DNA of 30,013 nt from an uncultured Clostridia bacterium. Its GTDB lineage: Bacteria; Bacillota; Clostridia; Oscillospirales; Oscillospiraceae. The stretch lies in the NCBI GenBank assembly GCA_945910975.1, contig CAMDZY010000003.1, positions 1 through 30,013 of the forward strand. The letters are read 5' to 3'. This document shows positions 14,231 to 21,746 of this stretch, in pieces. Position 1 is the first letter of the stretch. The number at the start of each line of letters is the position of its first letter. The notes below the pieces were generated by a model, which worked only from the letters and a program-made list of their open reading frames with translations, did not search any database and was not told the DNA's origin. The position numbers were made by a program, and so were the translations under genes.

Positions 14231-14623
14231 TCAATTCCAAAAACGTTTTGCCGCTTTGCCCTGGGCGATCATGTAAACCACAAGCGCCGCAAAGCCCAGC
14301 AACGGCGCGCCGACTGTCAAAATACCGGCCACGGTAGCGCCAATATGCAGCAGCTTGCCAAAATTCGGCACTGCGACCGGCACATACAAAACGCCCGACA
14401 CGAGGCAGGCGATTGCCACCAGCAACAGACGCGGGTGTACATACTCCAAAAAGCCGTCCGGATCCTTACACGCAGAAGCCGGGCAGTTGGCCGGACGGAG
14501 AAAGGCATTGTTAAAAATCCGCCACTCCCGCCGCAGACGGAGGTAGGTATACAGCGCATAGCCGCCGCTGCCAAACACGATTGCCAAAAGCAGAATATCC
14601 AGAGCCGAGCTAAAAGAGTCCAT
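14231..14623 (-). CDS. Small integral membrane protein of unknown function
   Basis: I do not recognise the family. The 130-residue product has about three to four hydrophobic segments (around 8-25, 71-88, 95-118) and a Cys-containing loop (NCPASACKDPDG). An ATG at 14638 lacks a ribosome binding site, while GGAGG lies eight bases before the ATG at 14623, so that start is chosen. A consensus promoter is at 14654-14682. Its stop overlaps a possible start of the hydroxyacid dehydrogenase gene, so the two are translationally coupled and may work in one process. Confidence 0.75.
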   Translation of the reverse strand: MDSFSSALDILLLAIVFGSGGYALYTYLRLRREWRIFNNAFLRPANCPASACKDPDGFLEYVHPRLLLVAIACLVSGVLYVPVAVPNFGKLLHIGATVAGILTVGAPLLGFAALVVYMIAQGKAAKRFWN

Positions 14624-14653
14624 ATCATCGTCCTCCATGGATCATTTTGATTT

Positions 14654-14682
14654 ATTATACCAGTTATGCCCATGGATTGCAA
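14654..14682 (-). promoter_or_regulatory. Promoter of the membrane protein-hydroxyacid dehydrogenase operon
   Basis: On the minus strand TTGCAA (14682-14677), a 17-bp spacer and TATAAT (14659-14654) with a TGG extended -10, 30 bp before the start codon at 14623. Confidence 0.82.
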
Positions 14683-14702
14683 CCGATTTTGCCCGTCACG
14701 TC

Positions 14703-14748
14703 AAAAAATGTGCGGCAGGAGCGCCCCGAAGGGGAAGGCTCCTGCCGC
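14703..14748 (-). terminator. Intrinsic terminator after spoIVA
   Basis: An 11-bp stem (14748-14738 with 14722-14712), with an inner CCCC/GGGG stem, is followed on the minus strand by TTTTTT (14708-14703). It starts 12 bp after the spoIVA stop and separates the sporulation block from the next promoter. Confidence 0.85.
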
Positions 14749-14759
14749 TTTTGGATGCT

Positions 14760-16238
14760 TCACAGAAGGATGCAAATCAAGCCGTTGCAGCCGTCGTTGA
14801 TGATGCGGGAAATGGTGTCGCGCATTTTGTAGCGGGCATCGTCCGGCATCCGTTTGAGCTTGGTCGTCAAGCCCTCGTTGACCAGCTCATAGACGGATTT
14901 GCCGAAAATGTTGCTCTCCCACAGCCGCTCGGTGTTGCCCTCGTACTCGCCGAGCAGATAGTTGATCAAATCCTCGGATTGCTTTTCGTCGCCGACCATG
15001 GGGCAGATTTCCGTTTCAATGTCACATTTAATCATATGAATGGCTTCCGACTTCGCGTGCAGCTTCACGCCGTAGGCGCCGCCCTTCTTCACGATCTCCG
15101 GCACATCCAGATGCATATTTTCCGCGTTGGGCAGCACAATGCCGTAGCCGGTCGCCTTGACCTCCTCCAGCGCGTTTTCCAGCCGGTCATATTCGCGCTT
15201 TATCGCAGAAAGCTGTTCCAATAAGCCCAGCAGATCGGCGTCGGATTGAATGGCCATACCGGATTTTTCACCCAAAATCTGATAGAACAATCCCTCACAA
15301 AAGGTCAATTCACACGACACAACGCCCTTGCCCAAATCGACCTGCCGAATGTGGTAGCCCTGCACGTTTTCCGTCTGGCAGATGGCGGCGATCGCCGGTT
15401 CCGTCTGCGCAAGGCGGGTGATCGATTCCGCATTCTGGCGCATCGCGGCAAACAGTGCCGTTTTCAGCGGGTGCGACGGCTCCAGCGCGCACACCCAGCC
15501 CGGCAGGAAAAATTGCAGCTCCCGCATGGGGAATTCATACAAAATGGCTGTGAAAATCTGTTGCAGCTCCTGTTCGCTCAGGCTTTGGCAGTCTGCGGCG
15601 ATGGCCGACACGCCGTAAGCATCCTCCAACTCCTTGCGCAGCGCCTGCGCATCCTCGCCCTGCGGCTTGACCGAGTTGACGATCACCAAAAACGGCTTGC
15701 CCGTGGCCTTCATATCCTCAATGGCGCGGCGTTCGGCGCTTACATAGTCCGCCCGGTCGATATCCGTCACGGTCGCGTCTGTTGTAACGACGATCCCGAT
15801 CGTGCAGTGATCTTCCATCACCTTTTTTGTGCCAAGCTCCGCCGCTTCCGTCATGGGGATCTCATGGTCAAACCATGGCGTTGTGACCATGCGGGGCTTA
15901 CCGTCCTCCGTGGCGCCGATCGCACCGTCGACCATGTAGCCCACCGAATCGATCATGCGCACCGACAGTCGTGCCTTGCCGTCCGGGCTGATTTCCACGG
16001 CCTCCTCCGGTACAAACTTCGGCTCCGCCGTCATAATGGTCTTGCCGGAGCCGCTTTGCGGCAGCTCGTCACGCGCACGCTCGGCCCAGTAAGTGTCCTC
16101 GATGTTGGGAATAATGATGCTCTCCATGATGCGCTTGATGAGTGTGGATTTGCCCGTGCGAACCGGGCCTACCACCCCAATATAAATATCCCCGCCGGTG
16201 CGCAGGGCGATGTCTTGATAGATGCTGTGATGAACCAT
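14760..16238 (-). CDS. spoIVA: Stage IV sporulation protein A (spore coat ATPase)
   Basis: Cytoskeletal ATPase that polymerises on the forespore surface and forms the basement layer of the spore coat. The 492-residue length matches the family. The N-terminus aligns with the known start (IALRTGGDIYIGVVG), and the Walker A is GPVRTGKST at 24-32. The conserved C-terminus ends GCNGLICILL, the region that anchors SpoIVA via SpoVM in Bacillus. The ATG at 16238 has AAGGAGG seven bases upstream. It lies 19 bp after the SipL-like gene, its known partner in clostridia. In known spore formers transcription depends on sigma-E in the mother cell. Its presence shows the organism belongs to a spore-forming lineage. 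Confidence 0.97.
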   Translation of the reverse strand: MVHHSIYQDIALRTGGDIYIGVVGPVRTGKSTLIKRIMESIIIPNIEDTYWAERARDELPQSGSGKTIMTAEPKFVPEEAVEISPDGKARLSVRMIDSVGYMVDGAIGATEDGKPRMVTTPWFDHEIPMTEAAELGTKKVMEDHCTIGIVVTTDATVTDIDRADYVSAERRAIEDMKATGKPFLVIVNSVKPQGEDAQALRKELEDAYGVSAIAADCQSLSEQELQQIFTAILYEFPMRELQFFLPGWVCALEPSHPLKTALFAAMRQNAESITRLAQTEPAIAAICQTENVQGYHIRQVDLGKGVVSCELTFCEGLFYQILGEKSGMAIQSDADLLGLLEQLSAIKREYDRLENALEEVKATGYGIVLPNAENMHLDVPEIVKKGGAYGVKLHAKSEAIHMIKCDIETEICPMVGDEKQSEDLINYLLGEYEGNTERLWESNIFGKSVYELVNEGLTTKLKRMPDDARYKMRDTISRIINDGCNGLICILL

Positions 16239-16257
16239 GTCATTTCCTCCTTCCGCG

Positions 16258-17760
16258 TTACATGGGAATCAGGAGCATTTGCTCCCCGACCCGCTGTTCC
16301 GCCGTCAGGTCGTTTGCCTGCAAGATGTTGTCCACCGTGGTGTGATAGCTTTTCGCGACCGACCAAAGCGACTCGTCTTGTCCGACCAGACGCAAAATGA
16401 CAGACGGCCGCTCCGGCTCCGGCGCAAGCGGCTGCATCGCGCCGCCGCAGATCCCGCGAAATTCCTGCTGTGCAAAGCACATCGCCTTTGTCACCACGGG
16501 GCATTTGACCTCGGCATCCCCGCCGGATCTGGTTGTGAGTGCGCCGGTGATCTGCGTGACCGGCCGGCAGTACGCCGCCGAGGACAGCGCCATGTCCACG
16601 GTTTTGTTGACGCGGACGATTTTGCCCTGCAAGTCGCCGTTTTCATCGTAGTACAGCACATTGCAGCAGACGCCGTATTGCAGCGCCGTCCGCTCGCCGT
16701 TGCGTTGCTGCATCACATCGGCAGCGTAGCACCATGCATCCAAAACGGACTTGGCCGAAACCGACAGCGGAGCCTGCAACGTATCGGCAAATTCCTCCGC
16801 ATCCAGCTGCGCGGTGATCCGCTCGGTCTGCCACTGCGGCTCTAAGCTCTGGGTCAAGGCGTAGGCATCCTCAATGTAAGTCAACTGCTGCGTGCTTGTC
16901 ACCGTGCATTGCACCAGCAAATTCAGCGCCACCAGCAATCTATGGCACTCCAGCTGTCCGTCCGGCTCGATCTCCGCGCCGGTGAACACCATATCCAGCG
17001 CGACCTCATGTTCATCCAGCTCCTGTCCCAGCTCCACATACTGCGAAAACGGCAGCACGCCCTCATACACGTTGCAGCTGTCATCCATGCCGAGGTACAG
17101 CGTGTGGATGTGCAGATCTCCCTTGAACACGGCCTTGTTGCCAATCATTTTTTTGTCGGTCACCTCCACGCGGTAGAGGGCCTTCAGCACACGGTCGACA
17201 GCCGGTGTGCCGTCCGGCAAGTCCAATTCATCGTTAATGGTAAACGTCTTTTCGCCGGTTTCCACCGCCACCGTCATTGGCACGGTCGCGCGTTTGAGGC
17301 ACAGGTCGCTGTTTTCCTGCTCCGCATCATACAGCACCGCCTGCCGTTTGTCATACACAACGACCCGGCACGACAGGCTTGCGCGCAACAGCACCTTGCG
17401 GGAGTTCAGCATTCTGGCGTCAATTTCCTTGATGCGGCACACGCACTGCACCCGCGCGTCTTGATGGATGGCGTCATGCTCCTTGCGCACGGTAAAGGGC
17501 AAATACGCCTCCAACAGCTGCGGCTGCGCGCTCCCCTCCGGCACAAACAGCACGCCGGCCTTGACGCCGCCGGACAGATTCACGCAGCCGGGCGACACTT
17601 CCTTTTCCCGAAGAATGACGGTACCAAAGCTATCCACTACGCGGTTGACGTCCGGGAACGAATCCGGCACAATAATTTCCGTGGTTTCCTCCTGTGTCAC
17701 TGTTTCAAACAGCGTTTGTTCCAAATATTCCATTTGGTTTTCCTGAAATACAAGCTCCAT
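16258..17760 (-). CDS. sipL: SipL-like spore coat protein (DUF3794 repeats plus LysM)
   Basis: A 500-residue protein built from DUF3794 (SPOCS) domain repeats, with a C-terminal LysM domain at about 455-500 (LRLVGQDESLWSVAKSYHTT). In Clostridioides difficile this architecture is SipL, which binds SpoIVA and is required for coat assembly. Here the gene directly precedes spoIVA, strongly supporting the same role. The ATG at 17760 (MELVFQENQMEYLEQ) has AAGGAGTG with good spacing. In-frame ATGs at 17799 and 17820 have weaker or no binding sites. A possible sigma-E promoter lies at 17820-17848. The symbol is used by architecture and context. Confidence 0.88.
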   Translation of the reverse strand: MELVFQENQMEYLEQTLFETVTQEETTEIIVPDSFPDVNRVVDSFGTVILREKEVSPGCVNLSGGVKAGVLFVPEGSAQPQLLEAYLPFTVRKEHDAIHQDARVQCVCRIKEIDARMLNSRKVLLRASLSCRVVVYDKRQAVLYDAEQENSDLCLKRATVPMTVAVETGEKTFTINDELDLPDGTPAVDRVLKALYRVEVTDKKMIGNKAVFKGDLHIHTLYLGMDDSCNVYEGVLPFSQYVELGQELDEHEVALDMVFTGAEIEPDGQLECHRLLVALNLLVQCTVTSTQQLTYIEDAYALTQSLEPQWQTERITAQLDAEEFADTLQAPLSVSAKSVLDAWCYAADVMQQRNGERTALQYGVCCNVLYYDENGDLQGKIVRVNKTVDMALSSAAYCRPVTQITGALTTRSGGDAEVKCPVVTKAMCFAQQEFRGICGGAMQPLAPEPERPSVILRLVGQDESLWSVAKSYHTTVDNILQANDLTAEQRVGEQMLLIPM

Positions 17761-17819
17761 TGCATTCACTCCTTGCCGCTTCTTACGAGCTAAACCCATT
17801 GCGGTTTGACTTCCTTTCA

Positions 17820-17848
17820 TATATACGTAGAGCAGGACAAGCCTATGC
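17820..17848 (-). promoter_or_regulatory. Possible sigma-E-type sporulation promoter before sipL
   Basis: On the minus strand GCATAGG (17848-17842), a 14-bp spacer and CGTATATA (17827-17820) partly fit the Bacillus sigma-E pattern (GHATATT, 13-15 bp, CATACAHT). It sits about 60 bp upstream of sipL, just past the 49-aa gene. No housekeeping promoter is seen here. The match is only partial. Confidence 0.3.
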
Positions 17849-17857
17849 CAATTTTTC

Positions 17858-18007
17858 TCACCGTTTTTTCGCCAACAAAAAACCCAGCACGACCGCGCCG
17901 ATCCCCGCCAGCACCGCCCACACACCGGAGGGCAGCAGCACCGACACGATCAGCCCTGCGCCGAACGCAATCAGCGCCGTGCCGATTTGCTCGTTGCGTC
18001 TGCACAT
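17858..18007 (-). CDS. Small (49-aa) hydrophobic membrane protein
   Basis: I do not recognise this family. The product starts MCRRNEQIGTALIAFGAG and forms a hydrophobic hairpin of two probable membrane segments (about 9-25 and 28-44) separated by PSG, ending LLAKKR. The ATG at 18007 has an excellent binding site (AGAGGTGAT). That site lies within the 3' arm and tail of the hairpin at 18008-18046, so translation may be blocked on long read-through transcripts. Its position directly upstream of sipL-spoIVA suggests, but does not prove, a sporulation role. Confidence 0.65.
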   Translation of the reverse strand: MCRRNEQIGTALIAFGAGLIVSVLLPSGVWAVLAGIGAVVLGFLLAKKR

Positions 18008-18046
18008 AAAAATCACCTCTTGCCACAGCATATGCGGCAAGGGGTG
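18008..18046 (-). terminator. Terminator of the long operon, overlapping the next ribosome binding site
   Basis: On the minus strand an 11-bp stem with one C-A mismatch (18046-18036 with 18024-18014), extended by inner pairs, is followed by ATTTTT. It starts 18 bp after the rsgA stop, so it is a good candidate for ending the yicC-to-rsgA operon. The 3' arm contains GAGGTG, the binding site of the 49-aa gene. Confidence 0.65.
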
Positions 18047-18064
18047 ATTTCAAGACGGATTGTC

Positions 18065-18955
18065 CTATGATTTTTTGGGAAGCTCCCACAGTTTGATGCC
18101 CATGGCGTGTTCATATAGCTGTAGGTAGCTTTGGTAGCGGCTTGGTTCAATCTCGCCATCGGCAACGGCCTGGCGGATGCGGCAGCACGGCTCCTTGCGG
18201 TGGGTACAGTCGTGGAACTGGCACTGGCCAAGGAAGGGTGCGAAGTCGGAGAAGGCGTACTGAAGATTTTCCTTGATAACCAAGTCCATTTGCTCGGTGT
18301 CGAACGAGGAAAAGCCGGGTGTATCTGCGATGTAGGTGTCGCCGGGCAGCGCATAGAGCTGCACATGGCGCGTTGTATGGCGGCCGCGTCCGAGCTTTTC
18401 CGAAACCTCGCCCACTTTTAGCGCAAGCTCCGGGGAAAGACAGTTGAGAATGCTGCTTTTGCCCACGCCGGAGTTGCCGGTAAACGCGACGGTTTTGCCC
18501 AGCACGGCGCGGCGCAGCTCCTCCACACCCTCGCCGGTGGCGGCGCTGGTGGCGATCACAGGGAAGCCCGCGTGGCGGTAGACGGAAATCAGACGGTCTG
18601 CGCTGTCAAGGTCTGTCTTGTTCACGCACAATATGACCGCAACATTCTGGTTGCCCGCAATGGCGGCAACACGGTCGATGAGAAACGGCTCGGTGACCGG
18701 GTTGACGTTCGCCGCCAGGATGACCAGTGCGTCCAAATTTGCCACGGGTGGCCGCAAAAATTCATTTTTTCGGGGCAGGATACACTCGATCATCCCGCCA
18801 TGGCCGGTCAGGGAAATTTCCACCCGGTCGCCAACCAGGGGAATCTGCTTTCCCTGCCGCAGATGTCCGCGCCCCTTGCAGGTCACAACGCCGTTTGAGG
18901 TCTGCACGTCGTAAAAACCGCTGAGCGCTTTTATAATTCTTCCGTTATCCTGCAT
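18065..18955 (-). CDS. rsgA: Ribosome small subunit-dependent GTPase A
   Basis: Circularly permuted GTPase that assists late maturation of the 30S subunit. The 296-residue protein has an N-terminal OB fold. The GTPase motifs come in permuted order: G4 NKTD at 112-115, G1 GNSGVGKS at 160-167, and G3 DTPG at 211-214, with the G2 threonine in GRHTTRH. A C-terminal zinc site uses C245, C250, H252 and a Cys at 257/258. The ATG at 18955 overlaps the end of prkC by 11 bp, implying coupled translation. It is the last gene of the operon. The rpe and thiN genes that follow it in Bacillus are absent. Confidence 0.96.
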   Translation of the reverse strand: MQDNGRIIKALSGFYDVQTSNGVVTCKGRGHLRQGKQIPLVGDRVEISLTGHGGMIECILPRKNEFLRPPVANLDALVILAANVNPVTEPFLIDRVAAIAGNQNVAVILCVNKTDLDSADRLISVYRHAGFPVIATSAATGEGVEELRRAVLGKTVAFTGNSGVGKSSILNCLSPELALKVGEVSEKLGRGRHTTRHVQLYALPGDTYIADTPGFSSFDTEQMDLVIKENLQYAFSDFAPFLGQCQFHDCTHRKEPCCRIRQAVADGEIEPSRYQSYLQLYEHAMGIKLWELPKKS

Positions 18956-20960
18956 CAAAATCTACCGCGATGATCTTATCAAAGGTCCCGTTGATATATA
19001 CATCATAATACTGTGAACCGCTGCCGGTCAAAGACAAAGTGACTTCCGTCTGCCCGGCCGTGACGCCGGCAGAGCAGACCACGATGTTGCCCTGGCGCAG
19101 CTCCACGGTGGAATCGCTCTCCAGCGGGTCAAGCTGCAATGCATACTGTATCGTCACCTCGGGCGGTTCCGTTACCGGCGGCTCGGTTTCGGGCGGTTCG
19201 GTTTCCGGCGGTTCGGTCTCGGGCGGTTCGGTTTCCTCGGGGCCGTCCGATACGGTCAGGATAATTTTGCTGCCCTCCGGCACATCCTCGCCGGGGTCAA
19301 TGCTCTGGCCGATGACGGTGTCTTTGTCCGCGTCATCGTTGACATATTCATAGTCCACGTCAAAGGAATCGCGCAGCAGGTTGATCGCGTTGGAAATGCT
19401 CATGCCAATTACCTTTGGCACGTGAACCGGCTCCTTGCCGGAGCTGACATAGAGCGTCACCGTGTCGCCGGATGCAATTTGTGAATCGGCTTCCGGCTTG
19501 GTGCGGATCACCTTGCCCTCCGCGACGTCCTCGCTGAACTCTTCCTCTACCTGGATATACAGGCTCATTTTCAGCCCATTGAGCCAATCCTCCGCATAAT
19601 CCTGTGTGCGGTTGGTGAGATCCAGCATGGTTTCGGTCTTAGGCCCCAGGGAAATTGTGAGCAAAATGGTGCGGTCGCCCTTGATTTCCGCATTGGCATC
19701 CAAGCTCTGGCGAACCACCTTGCCCTTTTCCATGTCGCTGTTTTCTTCTTCGGTTTCAAACTTCAAGAACGGGTACTTGCTCTGGTCGATATCCTCGAAA
19801 AATTCCCCCACAAATTGTGGGATCGTATGCAGTTGATCGGAAGCATCGCTGGTTTCCGGGGGATCCTCGCTTGGCGAGCAGCTGCGCAGGGACGTAAATG
19901 CAATCACGCCGATGATCAGCACCACTGCGCACACGATCACGCCGATGATGATCGCGGTATTTTTCTTTTCCGCAGGCTCTTTCTCCGGCGCATCCCGGCG
20001 CGTGCCGGCGGAATAGGCAGCTTTTTGCGCCGCAGTGCTTGGGCGCGGCTGCTGTGGACGCGGTTGCTGTGGGCGCGGCTGTGCAGGCTGCTTTGGGCGC
20101 ACGGGTGCGGCGGTCGCCGGCTGGAACACCATGTCCGGGCTGCGCCGGAAGTCTTCCATGTCGTGGAGCATATCCGTCGCCGAATTATACCGCTCATCCG
20201 GAGAAACCGCCATGGCGTGCAGAATGATCTGCTCAAGGCCGGTGGGAATGTTCGGATTGAGCCGGGTGGGCGGGATCAGATTGCCGTTAATGTGCTGGAT
20301 CGCCACGGCAACCGGCGTTTCGCCGTCATACGGCGTGCGGCCGGTGAGCATCTGGTACATCACAACACCCAGAGAATACAGGTCGGCACGGTTGTCCACG
20401 CGGCCGCCCTTGGCCTGTTCGGGCGAAATATAGTGTACCGAGCCGAGCGCTTCACGCGTGAGCGTATTTTGCGCCGAAGCGATGCGCGCAATGCCAAAAT
20501 CTGCGACCTTCACGCTGCCGTCCTTCAAGAGCATGATGTTGTGCGGCTTGATGTCGCGGTGGATGATGCCGCGGCTGTGGGCGTGCTCCAACGCCTTGGC
20601 GATTTGTATGGAAAAATGCAGCGCTTCGCGCCAGTTCATGCAGCCTTTCTTGTCAAGATACTGCTTCATTGTGATGCCTTCAATCAGTTCCATCACAATG
20701 TAATCGATATCGCCGCTGCGTGAAACATCATACACGCTGACGATGTTGGGATGTGAGAGCATCGCGACCGCCTGCGACTCGGTGTGGAAGCGGCGGCGAA
20801 AATCCTCGTCCTTGGAGTATTCGTCCTTTAAAATTTTGATTGCGACAAGCCGGTTGAGCCGATGACACAGCGCCTTGTAGACGACCGCCATGCCGCCGGT
20901 ACCAATGACTTCTAAAATTTCATATCGGTTATCCAGCAATCGCCCGATGTAGTTATCCAT
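18945..20960 (-). CDS. prkC: PASTA-domain Ser/Thr protein kinase
   Basis: Membrane receptor kinase sensing cell-wall fragments. The cytoplasmic kinase domain (about 1-275) has the glycine loop GTGGMAVV, K42, HRDIKPHN at 134-141 and DFG at 154-156. A Pro/Gln-rich juxtamembrane linker (RPQQP repeats, 281-308) leads to one membrane helix at 335-356. Three PASTA domains follow at about 378-440, 443-508 and 512-573. A TEPPE repeat stalk (577-600) and an unusual C-terminal domain of about 70 residues complete the 671-residue protein. GGGAGG precedes the ATG. It follows the phosphatase gene by 21 bp, the usual antagonist pair. Confidence 0.96.
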   Translation of the reverse strand: MDNYIGRLLDNRYEILEVIGTGGMAVVYKALCHRLNRLVAIKILKDEYSKDEDFRRRFHTESQAVAMLSHPNIVSVYDVSRSGDIDYIVMELIEGITMKQYLDKKGCMNWREALHFSIQIAKALEHAHSRGIIHRDIKPHNIMLLKDGSVKVADFGIARIASAQNTLTREALGSVHYISPEQAKGGRVDNRADLYSLGVVMYQMLTGRTPYDGETPVAVAIQHINGNLIPPTRLNPNIPTGLEQIILHAMAVSPDERYNSATDMLHDMEDFRRSPDMVFQPATAAPVRPKQPAQPRPQQPRPQQPRPSTAAQKAAYSAGTRRDAPEKEPAEKKNTAIIIGVIVCAVVLIIGVIAFTSLRSCSPSEDPPETSDASDQLHTIPQFVGEFFEDIDQSKYPFLKFETEEENSDMEKGKVVRQSLDANAEIKGDRTILLTISLGPKTETMLDLTNRTQDYAEDWLNGLKMSLYIQVEEEFSEDVAEGKVIRTKPEADSQIASGDTVTLYVSSGKEPVHVPKVIGMSISNAINLLRDSFDVDYEYVNDDADKDTVIGQSIDPGEDVPEGSKIILTVSDGPEETEPPETEPPETEPPETEPPVTEPPEVTIQYALQLDPLESDSTVELRQGNIVVCSAGVTAGQTEVTLSLTGSGSQYYDVYINGTFDKIIAVDFDAG
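19162..19236 (-). repeat. Five 15-bp tandem repeats encoding the PrkC TEPPE stalk
   Basis: Five in-frame 15-bp units, read on the minus strand, encode five repeats of the type (E/V)TEPP. Copies differ by a few synonymous bases and one T-to-V-type change. Such repeats can gain or lose units by slippage without a frameshift, altering stalk length between PASTA domains and the terminal domain. Confidence 0.85.
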
Positions 20961-20981
20961 GGTAATTCCTCCCTCTTCCCA

Positions 20982-21713
20982 TTAAAGGGATACCAGCACA
21001 GCCGTGACGTTATCCGACGCACCGCGCTGCTTGGCGATATCCAACAAGCGGCCGCAGCAGTCTTTTTTCCTTGCGCCGTGCAGCACCTCGAACAAAATCT
21101 CCTGATCGTCAAGCAGGTTGGACAGTCCGTCCGAGCAGAGCAGGAAATTGTCACGCGGATGCAGCTGCAACGGGTATGTGTCGCATTGTACAGCCGGTTC
21201 CGTTCCGATGGCACGTGTAATGATATTCTTGTTGGGATGCATTTTTGCCTGCTCGTGGGTCAGCTCTCCGCGGCGTACCATCAGTTCCACCAGCGAATGG
21301 TCGGTGGAGATCAGAGTGATCCCGTCGTCATTCATATGGTAGATGCGGCTGTCGCCCACGTTGACGGCCACGGCATTGCTGCCGTCGATCAGCAGCGCCA
21401 CCAGTGTGGTGCCCATGCCGCGAAAATCCTCGCTGAGCTGTGCCTGCTCAAAGAGTGCAGTGTTGGCCAGTGCAACAGCTTGGCACAGCACGGTTTGCAT
21501 CATTTCCGGCGACATTCCCTTCTGGAACGAGCGTTCCACCTCGCCGGTAAAGACTTCCGTGGCGAGCTTGCTGGCAACATTGCCGGCCTTTGCCCCGCCC
21601 ATGCCATCGCACACCACCGCCAACAGGCCGTTTTTGTGCAGACTTTTCAGGGCGTAATAATCTTGATTCTGTTTTCTGACCAGACCGGGATCCGTCAGTC
21701 CCCATGCGTCCAT
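20982..21713 (-). CDS. prpC: PP2C-type Ser/Thr protein phosphatase
   Basis: Metal-dependent cytoplasmic phosphatase that reverses PrkC phosphorylation. The 243-residue protein has the PP2C metal-site motifs: N-Q-D at 16-18, DGMGG at 36-40, LLCSDGLSNLL, and ASDNVTAVLV near the C-terminus. The ATG at 21713 has GGAGG six bases upstream. An earlier in-frame start at 21743 has no matching site and would add a short extension absent from the family. It lies 33 bp after rlmN and 21 bp before prkC. Confidence 0.95.
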   Translation of the reverse strand: MDAWGLTDPGLVRKQNQDYYALKSLHKNGLLAVVCDGMGGAKAGNVASKLATEVFTGEVERSFQKGMSPEMMQTVLCQAVALANTALFEQAQLSEDFRGMGTTLVALLIDGSNAVAVNVGDSRIYHMNDDGITLISTDHSLVELMVRRGELTHEQAKMHPNKNIITRAIGTEPAVQCDTYPLQLHPRDNFLLCSDGLSNLLDDQEILFEVLHGARKKDCCGRLLDIAKQRGASDNVTAVLVSL

Positions 21714-21746
21714 AAGCCGCCTCCTTTCGTTCATGCAGATCACATT

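Noticed and set aside
15246..16400. 384-codon plus-strand open frame opposite spoIVA
   Set aside because: Low-complexity Arg/His-rich translation produced by the codon bias of spoIVA on the other strand.
19162..19236. CRISPR-like tandem repeats
   Set aside because: Units are 15 bp, contiguous, without spacers and in frame with the PrkC stalk.
19815..20723. 302-codon plus-strand open frame opposite prkC
   Set aside because: Antisense shadow; the opposite strand encodes a complete kinase with all catalytic motifs.
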